In this document: in pieces, positions 1 through 11,655 of the stretch
How the letters are laid out: every line of letters begins with the position of its first letter
Numbering within the stretch: position 1 is the first letter of the stretch
NCBI RefSeq assembly: GCF_004359215.1
Contig: NC_090620.1
Location: forward strand, 2,223,924-2,287,923
Reading direction: 5' to 3'
DNA from: Bremia lactucae
Taxonomy: Eukaryota; Oomycota; Peronosporomycetes; Peronosporales; Peronosporaceae
Length of the DNA: 64,000 bases
The notes under the pieces: model-generated
Told to the model about the DNA's origin: nothing
The model's input: only the letters and a program-made list of their open reading frames with translations
The model's database searches: none
Position numbers and translations under genes: made by a program

Positions 1-1010
1 TCATGGTGCTAAACACAAATAATTCGTTTCCTTATGGATTCCGAAAGCCGTATAGGGTCGACTTGATAGTTGGACTTTCATTTGATGGTACCAATGTGCA
101 AGATCGAGAAGCGTAAACTACTTGCACCCTACCATGCGGTCATATAGTTCTTCGATTATCGGCAAGGGAACTTTCTTACGACTGACATGCTATAACATAG
201 CAGTAGCCAATCACCCATCGAATGAGGGTCTTTCAATTTCTGCTTTCGAATTCATTTAACGCGTGTTGGGAACTTTCGATTAAGGGGATGCTTTCGAAAT
301 TTCAAAAATATTTCAGACCCATGGAGAGTTTGACACTTCGATCCATCCTTTCTTTATATTCACTTTTACGAATTGTTGGAGTGCATCCTGCTTAACCTTC
401 GAAAGACGGAAGGAAGCACGGGAATTTGGCACCACATTCGGCGCTATTTGTATTTCAAAGCTAACTGATCGCACTGGATTTCATTCGGAAGTTGTTTGGT
501 AAGTACGTCCTTGTTCTCGACCTCGACTGGTTTCAGTTCGTAAGGCATTTTCGTTTTCTCTACGTTAAATACCATAGAGCTGATATATCTCATCGTAGGC
601 TCCACTATTCATATTCCCTTGAAGGTCGGGCATCCACGTCTTCGAACGTGATATGTACTACAATATCAATCCGTTGTGAACGCCAATCTATCTGTGGGTT
701 GTACTTGTAGAACGATGATTATCTAAATATCAAGTCACGTGTCCTATATCGTGAACTGCAACTTTGGAAGCTCCACACTAACACGAATGATATCTTTCAC
801 TCTCTCCGTGTGCTGAATCGATGTCCACGTTCCGTCAAATCGATGCGCATGTACCGTCTGCACGCTGAGCACTTTGAATGTCAGACCGGGTTTGATCAGG
901 TTTGTTGACGCACCAGAGTCAATCAAACTCGTGACGGACTTGTCGCTAAGACACCATCACACACTAGTAGTCGACTTTGCGCTGGTATGTTCGATCAAGA
1001 GCTGCTTGAT
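1..1010 (-). mobile_element. Decayed Ty3/Gypsy remnant, protease region
   Basis: The minus strand holds a degraded Gypsy polyprotein. The clearest part is an open stretch at 744-926 that opens with the retropepsin-type aspartyl protease motif IDSGAS, followed by a beta-rich protease-like body. Lower coordinates still give broken pol-linker-like reading on the minus strand with many stops. No LTR of this copy is visible, and it is cut off by the window start and by the plus-strand LTR that begins near 1174. It belongs to a different family from the plus-strand element next to it. It is a dead copy. Confidence 0.6.
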
Positions 1011-1173
1011 TGGACCCTGATAGGCGGTACCTAAGTCTTTGGTTTGGCCTCCACAATATTGATCGTAACTTGATCGTAAGCAATTGTGTTTTGCTCGTCT
1101 TTACGGCTATCCACATGGTTGAAATGTTGGCAATGTGCATGCTACTGATAATTTCTTCTGGAATGAGTGTTAC

Positions 1174-1660
1174 TTTAATGGGGCACACATCGGTTGGAGA
1201 ATTGTTGTTGTGGTACATTTACTTTATGGGTAAAATACCCTTTTATCTAATTTTTTAAAATGGTTAGTTACTTAAATCCCATTTATTATGGGTAATAAAT
1301 GTGGTCGCCGCCAGATATAAATCTGGCGGCCAACATCTATTTTAATTAGCTAGGGTAAGGTTTTTAGATTTAAATGGTTAAATAAAGTTCGGTTCCCATT
1401 TTGATTTTAAAGCGTTAAGTGCCTACGTAAGGCTTGCGCATTGATCTGTAAGAGATAGAAGCCTTTCTAAGGTATATCCTCTTGGTCACTAGTTGCCACT
1501 TGGTTCCACAAACCCCTGAATCCCTTGAACTAGAATTCCTTAAGCTTTAATAGCTTGTACGACTCTCTAAGTTGTTAAACCCATTAGTTCAATAGGACTA
1601 AGTGACTCTCTGAGTCTGAAAGTCTTCCTCTGACTTTAGGAGCGAGGTAGCTCCGCTAAA
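1174..1660 (+). repeat. LTR, Gypsy family A (5' LTR)
   Basis: A 487-bp LTR. The same sequence recurs at 33397-33877 (plus), 20811-21272 (minus) and in part at 62965-63547 (minus). The consensus ends are TGTAATGGGG and CTCCGCTACA; this copy starts TT and ends TAAA through mutation. It is followed two bases later by TGGCAGCACTCG, which fits a tRNA primer-binding site, and then by gag on the same strand, so it is a 5' LTR. No target-site duplication can be tested because the 3' LTR is missing. Confidence 0.85.
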
Positions 1661-3497
1661 CCTGGCAGCACTCGTAGTCAATCTACCCCTTGTTCTTTAC
1701 AAGACTAATTTCTTACGAAAACGGAAGAGGTTCCAGAATTTTTAGACGTGCAACGCGTCGCTTATGACAAGCTCAAAACCCAATTCGGGCTTGAGCATGT
1801 GGAATTTATTATTTCCCAGGGACCCCCCCAAGAGGTCCTGCATGCAAGGTTTGAAGCCTTCATGCGGTACGAAGCCTCCCTGATCGGTCAGGTACAGGAT
1901 TAAGCGGCATCTATGTCAACCCGGTGCATCTCTGTACCTGACTCACAGCCGAGGGCTCGCCCTCTGACTGTAAATGTGAAAATATTTGAGGGAAAAGAGG
2001 GAGGAGAAAATCTCCCTTTTTGGATTAAGCAGACGGAAATGTCTAATGATTCCGCTTTGTCCTAACATAATGGCAAATGGTGGCTATGGCCACTTCCAAA
2101 CTTGAAGGTAGAGCCATGGAGTGGGCACTATCGTGCAGCACGTCCATAAACGACGCTTTTCCGTCATGGGATTCGCTGGAACAGCAAATGACGAGCATGT
2201 ATGCACCGCCTGATCAGGCTTTACGCATGCGCATGCGAGCACGGTTCCTTGCGACTCGACAGGGTAAAAGAACCCTAGGGGGCTTTGTCCAGGAGTTGAG
2301 AACTCTTATTGCATCTATGCATCAAGACCCGGGCAAGAAGCACTTGTAGTGACCATGTTTATGGGGGTCTCACAGAGGGCGTTGCCCGGACGGAATTGGT
2401 CCGATCTCATCCGGCTACGTTCGAAAAGGCAGTTGCCATAGCGCTACGCGCCGAGTTTGACTTTAAGTCTGCTCGCGTTAGCACGCCTGTTTACCAAACA
2501 AGCTCTTCGAGCACATGGGTTCCGTCTGATAGAGCAGAACCAATGTATTTAAGCCTCGTTGAGGAAGGAGAAGAGGTTCTTCAAGCTGTGAAACAGCATA
2601 AGACCTTCCGTAGATGTTATATGTGCGGAAGCACGAAACATTTACGCCCTGTTTGCCCTCTGCCCTCTTTGGAATTCGCGTAAAGCTCGAAAGAGCTCCG
2701 ACCTATACCAGAGATCTGGTACGGTGCAGGAAAACGTCGATACCCAGTAGGTGCGGGGCGCCCTACTGGGGAAGACCTAGGCTCTGTTGAACCGCAAGGA
2801 GGCGATAATAAACAGAACCTAGCTTCAATTAGCTCGGTGCTCAATGGCACGGGGTTATAGTACAAGCCTGGCTTGCTAGTCGCCCAAGCGACTGTTAAGG
2901 GCTTTGATAAGCCGTGGTCAATTTTAATTGACTCAGGAGCGTCTTGCAATTATGCTCGACGCCTTTCCCTTGAATGAAGTCAACAAGACGCTTAGACGCT
3001 GAAAGCGCATGAAGGTGATACAATCACTGTTCGCTTAGCGACTGGGGCTCGTGTCACTGTTGCCAAGGTTCCATTGAACTTAGGTATAAAGTTTCTCGAT
3101 TTTGACAGTATGGAACGCTGTCTCGTCCTTAATTTAGATTCGAGATATGATCTAATCCTTGGTATGGCCTGGTTAGAACACCATGAGCCATGGATCGGTT
3201 GGAGGTCTAAGACCTTAGGCGCCACGCGCAATGTTTCTAGCAAAGTGTTGGAGAGTCATGAACCCACCTTTGCTAGGCAACAAAAGTGCTATTGGCGCGG
3301 ATCATTGGATGAGTCTGTCAGTGTTTTAGACATTGGCATGTCTGAGTTTATGAACTCTAATGATAAAATCATATATTTTTTGAGCTTGACTCAGCAGAAA
3401 TAAGTGGAACGGCACGTACTCCGTCGAGTGACACTCGATATAATAACGATTCACTAAATGCCGAAAGCATTGTTGGCCTAAGGCCGAATCATCAAGG
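1661..3497 (+). mobile_element. Gypsy family A internal fragment: gag and protease, 3' truncated
   Basis: After the LTR the plus strand reads as a degraded gag. Pieces at 2077-2349 and 2309-2683 are in different frames, so there is a frameshift. The second piece ends with a zinc-knuckle-like CYMCGSTKHLRPVC. A protease segment follows: a DSGAS motif near 2932 and the flap/C-terminal part at 3074-3403 with YDLILGMAWL. The copy resembles the minus-strand element at 24.7-26.3 kb up to about 3497, where homology stops abruptly; RT, RNase H and integrase are missing. It cannot move by itself. Confidence 0.75.
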
Positions 3498-3502
3498 GTG
3501 CG

Positions 3503-4063
3503 ATAGTTGTCCGTGTTGGAAACAGGATACAGTTGAAGTTTGAAGAATCGCGACTCCTCGGGAGAGTCGCCAACTCGAATGACATAAACCAGCTCTGGGG
3601 GCGTCTGTTGACAAGATGGAAAGATCTCAAGGTTAGTTAGGAAGACATTGAACTAACGAGGGATAATATACTCACTCTGCAATCTTCTCTACCAGCCACA
3701 AACCAACAGTCTGCACCTCGCAAATTGAATAAAAGGCCGCTAGCTGACGTAGGAAATACCTTCCAATCCGGCAGCAAGCGGGTTTCTCCTGAATCAGGTG
3801 AAAAGGCTCTGCTGGAGCTACTAAAGCAACATGATAAACGGTTCGAGACCAAGCACATGAAGCAACATAATAAACGGTACAAGACCAAGCACACGTACTT
3901 AGCGGTTTGGAAAATGACAACGAGAGGAGAAGACGCTATAACTCTAGCAGATTCGGTATTAGTGTGGTGGAGTGTATTTGTGGCGTCTTCGGGTCTGATT
4001 TCCAGAAAACCGCACAACCAGATGAATACTAAAACCTGCGCACAAATTTTGGAATCGTTCTAG
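3503..4063 (+). pseudogene. Unrecognised coding-like remnant
   Basis: From just after the Gypsy break, one plus-strand frame is open for about 187 codons apart from a single TAG near 3638. The reading is rich in charged residues and looks coiled-coil prone: LKFEESRLLGRVANSND, then ALLELLKQHDKRFETKHMKQ. A 74-bp piece of it (3711-3784) is repeated, diverged, at 4118-4191 outside the open frame. I do not recognise the family. It may be a piece of a host gene captured or broken by the retroelement, or an accessory ORF of another element. No start codon or splice structure could be fixed. Confidence 0.3.
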
Positions 4064-4191
4064 GAACGTCTACGTCGCTGAAACTCCATGTGCTTAAAGT
4101 TAAGGTCAAAAAGGTGGCTGCACCTTTCAAACTGAATAAAAGGCTGCTAGCTGACGTAGGAAACACGGTCCGATCTAGAAGCAAGGAGGCT
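3711..4191 (+). repeat. Direct duplication, 74-bp units at 3711-3784 and 4118-4191
   Basis: Two copies share the string GAATAAAAGG and, a little further on, GCTAGCTGACGTAGGAAA, along with flanking bases (CTGCACCT at the start). They are separated by 333 bp and are clearly diverged. The first copy lies in the open frame at 3503-4063 and the second in closed sequence. Confidence 0.7.
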
Positions 4192-6340
4192 AAATTCAGC
4201 GTCTCAGTGACGTAGAATTAGCTAGAACGGTTTTAGACTTTGTACGCAGGTTCCTGAACTTCACCTGTTTTGCGATATTCTGGAAACAAGACACGAAGAC
4301 GCCACAAATTCACTCCAACACACTATGCATCCGGCTTTCTCACGGACAGCTCCGCAAGCGAGTCATTGATGTTTTGTTTCGAAGCTTGGTTACATGTGTG
4401 ACGGATCATGATCCGAACTTTTGACCTTCCGTTAACCATACTGGCTTATTACCGAAACGAAACGATTTATAGCCAGTAAAGACTCCGATCTCGATAAAGT
4501 TCGCAGTAGTAATGGACCGGTAGGATTTGAAGTCAAGGAAAAGGAGTCCCTGTCCAAGCAAAAGTTGGAACTTACGAATGGGCTTTCTTGATCACTGCCC
4601 TGGAGGGGCGATGGCGGTGCTGCAAGGGCGGCGAGCACGGGGTGACGTGGGACAGCAGGTTCGGCGGAAATTTATTTAGGATAGGCTTAGAGGTAGCACA
4701 GCGTAGCAAACTAAGGTTCTTGGTATAAAAATAAGCTTGTAGATCCTTTTAGAAGCTTTATAGTGACGTCAGACAATAAAATCAGACGATGGCGTCAGAC
4801 GGTTACGTCTGCTAATGACGTCATACCGTATACGCATGCTATGTGATCCTATTATACTCGGGTACGTGATCTGTCGTGCCGCACACACCCTGCGGCTTGA
4901 CATCTTACGCATTTGCTGAGATTTAATAAGCTGCGTCCTACCATGTCGATTCATATGGCCATGCTGCTGATAATAGTTGAAGATGTCATTGCTTTGAGCT
5001 ACCGAACTACACATCATCCATTTACTAGTTGTGATGGGCCTTGTTTGGGCAGTCGTAGTTGAGCCTCTATGGTCAACTAGAGTTTCTCTTGAAGTATCTA
5101 GGTCCTATCCTAAGTACTATCGCTCGCATCACACGTGGTATCTAATCTACCAATCGTAGTGTGTATGAAACACACAGTGTGGCTTACCCCATCTTGTAAT
5201 TTATCCTAAAAGTTGTCTGAGTACGTTTTGAGCCAATCACATTTAGGCATGCCTTCCTTGAATCTCTGAATATTGGTCGAGACCACAGTAATGCACATGT
5301 CTTATGACATAGTTGCAGTTATTGGTAATACTGCCATCAACACAACTAAGCCAGCTTGTACATTTGTTGGGCGAGCACAAGATGTCTAGTTAGTAGTTCT
5401 TGATACCGTTGAAGACGGGCTTCTTTAGCAGTAAACTTAGCCGCCGTTGTTTCAAGTTTTCTGCAACAAAAAGAAGGCAAGGGAATGGTCTCTGCAGCTA
5501 ATGATACGAGCACTAGTCGCTATTGCGATACGACTAGATTAAATTTTAAATCGTCATTCATTCGATTTGTCCTTGTACTTTAGTGCCAAAATTAGATCAT
5601 ATGGCCAAAATTCAGAAGATTTTGCCTTCAAGTTAAAAAATTCAGATTCGCAAAAAGAATCTTTGTGAAATAATCTTCAGTGATTGCGTTTTGAAAACGT
5701 GATGCGCCAACGAAGACGTTCATAGAGCTTTACTTCAAAACGGCGACGACAAGTCTGCTTTTCATTGTCAACCGTGCGCGTAGGTCTGTGTTCGTCAAGC
5801 GAAGGCCAATCATCTCACTCTTAAGACAACACGTTAAGCTACAGTCGTCAAAGCGCACTGAGCAATAATGTCAGGCGTCTGGGATGAAAGAGCTCGCAAG
5901 AATAAGTTTTGCCAGCTTAAGTGGTACTCGTATGTCTACTAATTATAGCATAGTACGTCGCAAGCGCGAGGAGATTGTGCAAGCTCGCACAAAGTACACA
6001 TGAACATAGATAAGACTTTGGTACCTCTTGACATGCTCAAATGCTCAGACACGGTGACCCGGTAAACCCTACTTGAAACACATGCAGTCGGAATATCGCA
6101 CAAACACCACTAATAGAGTCACGGCAAATCCAGGACAATTCATCAAGCACGCGCGTACAACCAGCTGAGCAAAGTTCGCGTATTCTGTCCGTTTCAAGCG
6201 CTCAAGTGTCTTTTCATGTGCGCATATTTTAAGTCAAATCTGAGTCAGATGCCACAGCCAAGTAGGTCCAAGTGCTTTACTATGGCGGTCCGCAGCTTCG
6301 CAATCCGGGCAATAGTCGTAGCAGACCGCTTGTGGTGAAG
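4192..6340. other. Gene-poor intergenic stretch
   Basis: No convincing gene, RNA or element was found here. Short ORFs at 4432-4638 (minus) and 4769-5017 (minus) lack recognisable domains. From about 5018 to 6340 all six frames are closed at short intervals. The sequence is not low-complexity and does not match the LTR families seen elsewhere in the window. Confidence 0.5.
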
Positions 6341-6599
6341 TTAAAGCTTTGTCAACTCCGCCTCGAACTTTAATTATGCAAATGGTCGTTAATTACACAA
6401 AGTTTACGATACAGCTAACAAATTTACTCACAGATACAATAGCAGCTTTACCAGCGCCATGTACACTTCCTCGGAAACGTTTCCTCTCTTCTTCAGAAGC
6501 CTGCACGTAATATCGAAATTCAAATTTGTTACGATGCATTTAGACGCTGAATACATTCACCTTAAACTCGCTCCAAAGCTTGTGAATATGCCGAAGCAT
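6341..6599 (-). CDS. Tentative small spliced gene, 44 aa
   Basis: Three short minus-strand exons fit together in phase 0: 6561-6599, 6432-6500 and 6341-6367. The first intron (6501-6560, 60 nt) is GTGAAT...GTGCAG. The second (6368-6431, 64 nt) is GTGAGT...TTAAAG. The peptide starts MLRHIHKLWSEFK, continues ASEEERKRFRGSVHGAGK and ends FEAELTKL before TAA. Intron sizes match those of the firm genes nearby, which is why I list it. The sequence upstream of the ATG ends in a TTGTAG acceptor-like site, so another 5' exon may exist. Family unknown; it could be the tail of a larger gene. Confidence 0.35.
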
Positions 6600-6926
6600 G
6601 TACGCTACAAATATCTTTTTTTTTAGCCTTGACCTCTCGCAGCAGCACAGGTCAATGCGAATTCTTTTTGAGCATTACATTCGATTAGTGGCGCTTTTAT
6701 AAATTGGTAGCATTACAGTCGCTTGCAAAAATGACAAGAACTTCCGTAGATTTACCTACTTTAAGCAACAATCTTTAATAAATGATTATCTTAAATGTGT
6801 GGCTGGCTTCAATTTTTTTTAAAGAGTCAATGTAAAAACGTGAGATGATAGTCAGCACGTTGGTGCCATCAAACCAAGGACCAGTCGTGCTGTGGAACTC
6901 TTCGTGATCATATAGCTGCGCTTGAA

Positions 6927-7247
6927 ATGGAGTTCAAGCTGTTGGATAGTGTACGCGGTAGTATGTTTGTTAGCACTTTAATAAGTCATGCTTATACCCT
7001 CGTATATTTAGCTACGAATGAAATAGTCGATGTGGAAAAGCTTCGAGATCGCCTTAGAATTACGGACAAGAAGCTGGGTGCCGCATCTGTTTGGCAAGTG
7101 ATTTTTTGTTTTAAGCTCCGCCTTTTATTGGTAACTGTGGTGGTGCTTTAGCCTCCAGTTAGTAAAGACTACAAGACAGCTTTGCAAAAATTGGTCAAAA
7201 GCAGAATACAAAAAGTTGTATGGATATACGCTATTGGTCTTATGTAG
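6927..7247 (+). CDS. Tentative small spliced gene, 88 aa
   Basis: Exon 1 (6927-7097) starts MEFKLLDSVRGSMFVS and ends ASVWQ. A 54-nt intron GTGATT...GCTTTAG (7098-7151) is removed in phase 0. Exon 2 (7152-7247) reads PPVSKDYKTALQKLVKSRIQ and stops at TAG. The N-terminal part holds a short hydrophobic run (STLISHAYTLVYLA), the rest is charged. I do not recognise a family. The next open segment (7323-7568, plus, 81 codons, LAQELYTSRF...) cannot be joined to it with confidence. Both may be leftovers of one older gene lying upstream of the ribosomal protein gene. Confidence 0.33.
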
Positions 7248-7781
7248 CCTTCTTCACCGAGGCTATTGTTTGAGATAAAGCACCCATGAAGAACAATACT
7301 TCTAGATGCTGTCAGTTAGTGGGTGCAACTCGCCCAAGAGCTGTACACCTCTCGTTTCAGCTTGGTCATTCGAGTTGTGCTATTTACGCCAACCGATCAA
7401 GCTCGCTTGGAAGCTCCTATTTATTGTAGCGACCACAAGCTTTCTTTTGCCGTTGAGCCCGAATTCCAGCCAAAGTTCCGTAAGCTGCGACAACCATTAG
7501 CCAATAGTGGCTTTACAGCGAGTTCGACGTCGATTAGGTTGTTCTCCCCCATGCAAAAAAGGCAATGATCATATTGACACCAGATAATAAATACATTTGT
7601 GTGTAATATCGCAACGTAACTGTGTACCACGCTAGCCCCGTCAGCGCAAAATTATCAGAAGTGCACCACGCTAGTCCCGATTAGTTCCGAAGACAAAAGT
7701 TGGTTGGTGGGCGTGAGCCTAATCGAGAATGAGCGCAAGCACAACTCATCGCTCGTTGAAAAGAATACTAGTATCGCAGCC

Positions 7782-8630
7782 ATGGCTACTCAACGTGAAG
7801 AGGACATTAAGATGATGTTGGCCGCTCAGGTCCACATAGGTACGCGCAATGCTGACTCCAAGATGGCGGACTACATCTGGCGTCGCCGCAACGACGGTAT
7901 CCACATTATTAATGTGGGCAAGACGTGGGAGAAGTTGATGCTTGCTGCCCGCGTGATCGTGGCTATTGAGAACCCCGAGGATGTTATTGCGATCTCGGCT
8001 CGCCCGTACGGCCAGCGTGCAGTGCTCAAGTTCGCGCATCACACTGGCTGCAATGCCATTGCTAGCCGCTTCACGCCTGGCACGTTCACGAACCAAATTA
8101 CGAAACAGTTTCGCGAGCCGCGTCTACTTATTATCACGGACCCCCGCACTGACTCTCAAGCCGTGCGTGAGTCCTCTTTCGTTAATGTTCCTGTGATTGC
8201 GCTCTGTGATTCGGACTCACCTCTTCAATTCGTGGATGTGGCTATTCCGGCTAACAATAAGGGTAAACTATCTATTGGTTTGCTCTACTGGCTACTAGCC
8301 CGTGAAGTGTTGCGTCTGCGTGGTACGATCTCTCGCGCACTTCCGTGGGATGTGGCTGTAGATTTGTTCCTGTACCGTGATCCGGAGGAGCTTAAGAAGG
8401 CTGAAGAGGCTCAAGCTACCGCTGCTGAAGAAGCCCTGGCTCCAGTAAATTGGGGTGAAGCCTCGGCGCAGACCCCTGCGGAGCCCGCCTTGTATGCTGC
8501 TGAACCAGCTGTTCCTGCTGTTGCGTCTACTGAATGGACGGCCACTGGGAACACCGAGTGGTCAGGGGAGGCGGGTGCTGCGTCTAACTGGAACGCTGCC
8601 GCCCCCTCTGGTGGTAGTGGCTGGGACTAG
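7782..8630 (+). CDS. RPSA: 40S ribosomal protein SA (uS2)
   Basis: A 282-aa cytosolic small-subunit protein of the uS2 family, needed for late 40S maturation. The frame is open from 7704, but I chose the ATG at 7782 because it gives [16 protein letters not shown], the normal start of SA proteins; the upstream 26 codons look like 5' UTR. The S2 core covers about residues 10-205, with [26 protein letters not shown] and the conserved [14 protein letters not shown] segment (here [14 protein letters not shown]). The tail (about 210-282) is Ala/Glu rich with E-W-[ST] repeats (TEWTATG, TEWSGE), typical of eukaryotic SA. It is a single exon. Length is close to the animal protein (about 295). High confidence. 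Confidence 0.97.
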   Translation: MATQREEDIKMMLAAQVHIGTRNADSKMADYIWRRRNDGIHIINVGKTWEKLMLAARVIVAIENPEDVIAISARPYGQRAVLKFAHHTGCNAIASRFTPGTFTNQITKQFREPRLLIITDPRTDSQAVRESSFVNVPVIALCDSDSPLQFVDVAIPANNKGKLSIGLLYWLLAREVLRLRGTISRALPWDVAVDLFLYRDPEELKKAEEAQATAAEEALAPVNWGEASAQTPAEPALYAAEPAVPAVASTEWTATGNTEWSGEAGAASNWNAAAPSGGSGWD

Positions 8631-8958
8631 ATGGTCTGGAGCCTTTCTTCTAGCGCTATGCTTTAACCTTCTCGACGAAAATTGTTCTTTGTAATGTTTT
8701 GCAGTCGTGCTCAGAAGTGGACGCATGGAATAGACGACGGTGTTAAGCGATGGCACCTGGTTAATGCGACCTATAGCTTTTGGTCATAATGGAGACATGT
8801 CAATACATTTTCAAGACAATTCCAATACGTGTCAAATAAATACATTTGTTCTTTTGGGTCTCAAATTTTGTGTGCTAGCCACAACATTCATAAGTTGGAA
8901 ATCTAGCATACAATTCTGATAGGATCAAAAGCTCGCATTAAGAAAATTACACAGCCTA

Positions 8959-11437
8959 ATGAGTGCTAAGACGCCTTCCGCAATGGAAGCAGTTTCCGCA
9001 CCCGTTATTGCACTCGATAGCGCAAAGGAGACGACGAAATCGATGACATTAGACACAACTGTGGCTGCGGAGCCGGCCGTGAATAGGAATATCGCAGTAG
9101 AGCGCAGCACAGAGAACGTGGAGACCGCTGATCCGAAGCTCCACGCAGTAAATCCTCAACTGGAAATTATAATTAAAGAAGCAGGAAGTGAGGAAACGGA
9201 GTCAGAGCCCGAGAAGCAGCCAAAGAAGCGTGCAAAGATGGTGAAAAATGTTAAGAAGAGCCCGAAGACCCCCGGCCGTAGGAAAAAGGTAACGGTTGAG
9301 CTTTCGGAGAAGGAAGAGCAAGAGCAGGTCGTAAAGAAGGTGGCGGCGCTCAGTGAGGATATAAGAGGAAAGTTTGGCCAGATTGCCTGGGCTAAGATGG
9401 GTGGATACCCCTATTGGCCATGTATTATCACGGACCCGCGATTGCTGCCTCGAAAGTTGCAACAGACAGCCATGAAGACGCTCGAGTCCAAATTTATGGT
9501 ATTTTTCTACGTATCTAAGAATTTTGCACTCGTCTCTTTTAAAAAGATTGAATCGTGGGACGACACCAAGTTTGCATACCGCGAAGGCTACCCTGAAAAG
9601 GATTCCAAAGCTCCGAAGCGACGGGTGAAACTTATGGAGGCAATTGATGTGGCAGATGTATGTAGTCTCAAAGATTAATTTATTTCCTCGACATTTTTAC
9701 ATGTCTGAGTACTGTTCTCTTGGTTTGTGCGCAGAAAGAGATTCAGCTTCCGATTGAGGAAAGAGCGAACGGCCTATTGAAGCGCGAAGAACGAACTGAG
9801 GTAACGGAAGAGTTGGTGGAAAAACCACCTGCTCCTGTAAAGCGAAAGCCTGGCCGGCCTCCGAAGGCAAAGCCACTGGTCAAAACGGCTCCGAACATAC
9901 CGGTGAAGAAGCGACTGATAAAAGACGAACCAGTAGAAAGCGTTTGTGGAAAGGAAGTTATAGAAACTAGGCCTGCTGTCTTACAACACGAAGAAGAGGG
10001 AGTCAGTATACCGTCGCTTAGCAAAGAAGAGATCAAAGCAAAGGTGGCGAGCCGCAAGGCGCCAAAAAAGAAAGGGACAGATGACGTTCCGGTTGCCGCA
10101 GGAGCTTTCGCGAAGAAACCTATAAAAGCGACAGCAAGGAATGGAAAGTCAAGTAGTGCTACTGAAATCGACTCCAAACGAAAACGAGAAATTGAGCTTG
10201 TGGTACCTCATAAGTCTGTAAAGTCAGCTGACATTCGTGAGATGACGGAAGAAGCAGCCAAGAAGAAGCTTATTGTCGGCTCGAAAAGCAAAGCTAAGAA
10301 GGATAAGGGAGACTATAATGTCGGTGATCTTGCTTTTTTCGCCAGTAAGATGGCTCGATTGTACGCAAATGAATCCTCGCGGAATAATGACGAGCTTGTC
10401 GGCATGATGCAGGAATTGTTTAAGGAAGCGCTTATGTATCGTTCAGATGTTGAACGATCAGGACTGGCTGCAATTATTGCGCGACTACGAAAAAGCTTAA
10501 GCCCCACAGTCGGTCATACGGCGAGCGCACTTCGAAAGCACATGATTAACATTTTGAAGAATGACACAGATATTGCCCGATCGGGCAAAAGAGGCTTTCA
10601 TAAGATGACGGCGCACGGCACGAAAAAGCGGAAGACTGAAGCGAGCAATTTAATACAGTCACAGGCGGACCAAGTGAAAGAGGAGTTATTGTCAGGAACT
10701 AGCGATAATAAAGAGATTAAACCTGCAACGAGCACAGCTCTTTCACCTTCAAAAGTTGAGTCGCCAGTTGAACAAGCAAAAGATTCGAATGGTCCTGAAA
10801 TAAAAGTGAAGGATGAGAATGCACCGATTGAGTTGCCGGAAAAGGTGGTAGACAACGCAGCGCCTGTTGACGACCAATTAGTGAAAACGGAAGCAATGGC
10901 TAACTCATCGATAGAACCAACAGAAAATCGACTGGCCTCGCCGACGAAGATTGAAGTCCCCGAAGAAGGCGGACTAATGAACGACAAGGCGAAATTGATT
11001 GAAAAGCCAGGCAATGTTGAAAATAATCGGAAAGTCTGTGTAGATATGCTGAGCAAAATCCTTGACCAGGACGGATCAAATCGGGCTGACCTGGCAGCGG
11101 AAATCGAGGTTCATTGATACGTTCATCCGTTTGTATTGTTAATTTTGGCTAGAATTTAACAATCCTCACTTTTTTGCGTGACGTGTAGGCCGCATTATTT
11201 GAGCGTTTTAAGGAGACCAATGAAGATTACCTAACTCAAGCGCGTATTATCATATTTGGCCTGAAGGAGAATGATTCCATGCGAAAGCGACTAGTTTCCG
11301 GTGCATTGCACTGTCTAGAGCTTGCTTACGCAGACCATGCGGTAAGCGCAGTCGATACGATGCCTCACATATATCGATGACAAACTTTTTACTCACGAGC
11401 GTGTGTTTGTAATCAGTTTTTCAAAGAGACAGAATGA
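8959..11437 (+). CDS. PWWP domain / AT-hook chromatin protein with LEDGF-like helical domain
   Basis: Probable nuclear histone-methyl-lysine reader, predicted 748 aa. Exons: 8959-9657, 9735-11108, 11189-11341, 11417-11437; all junctions are phase 0 and all introns GT-AG (75-80 nt), the first with a clean GTATGT donor. The last exon only adds FFKETE and TGA. Order of parts: acidic/basic N-terminus; PWWP domain about residues 139-225 (GQIAWAKMGGYPYWP); AT-hook KRKPGRPPKAK near 269; long Lys-rich linker; a helical block at about 425-510 (DELVGMMQELFKEAL, LRKHMINILKND) resembling the TFIIS-N/LEDGF integrase-binding fold; low-complexity region; C-terminal helical segment ALFERFKETNEDYL. The architecture recalls HDGF/LEDGF proteins. 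The PWWP call is firm; the LEDGF-like call is inference. Confidence 0.88.
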
Positions 11438-11655
11438 TCGACTGCAGAAGCCTGCTGGAATGACAGTGATTGCTACTACTTTTGTTTCGTTAGGCGCGAC
11501 ACTTAAAAAGAAATCAAATTTGTTGTTTAATGTGGCTGTGTGCCGTCGGACTTTTATCGTTGTCTTACAACACTATGCTTAATAAGAGGATTGGGCCCTG
11601 ATTACCTGTCTTATCTCTGTTTATTACGTTGTAGAGGGATTTGTAGGGAACGAAC

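Noticed and set aside
4432..5017. Two minus ORFs of 68 and 82 codons
   Set aside because: No domain, no good start context, no splice partners; left as intergenic.
7704..7781. Upstream in-frame extension of RPSA (26 codons)
   Set aside because: uS2/SA proteins start near [16 protein letters not shown] sequence; the extension has no family match and is better seen as 5' UTR.
9743..10177. 144-codon minus ORF opposite the PWWP gene
   Set aside because: Shadow of the Lys/Glu-rich coding exon; composition (Ser/Phe/Ala rich) is what the antisense frame of such codons gives.
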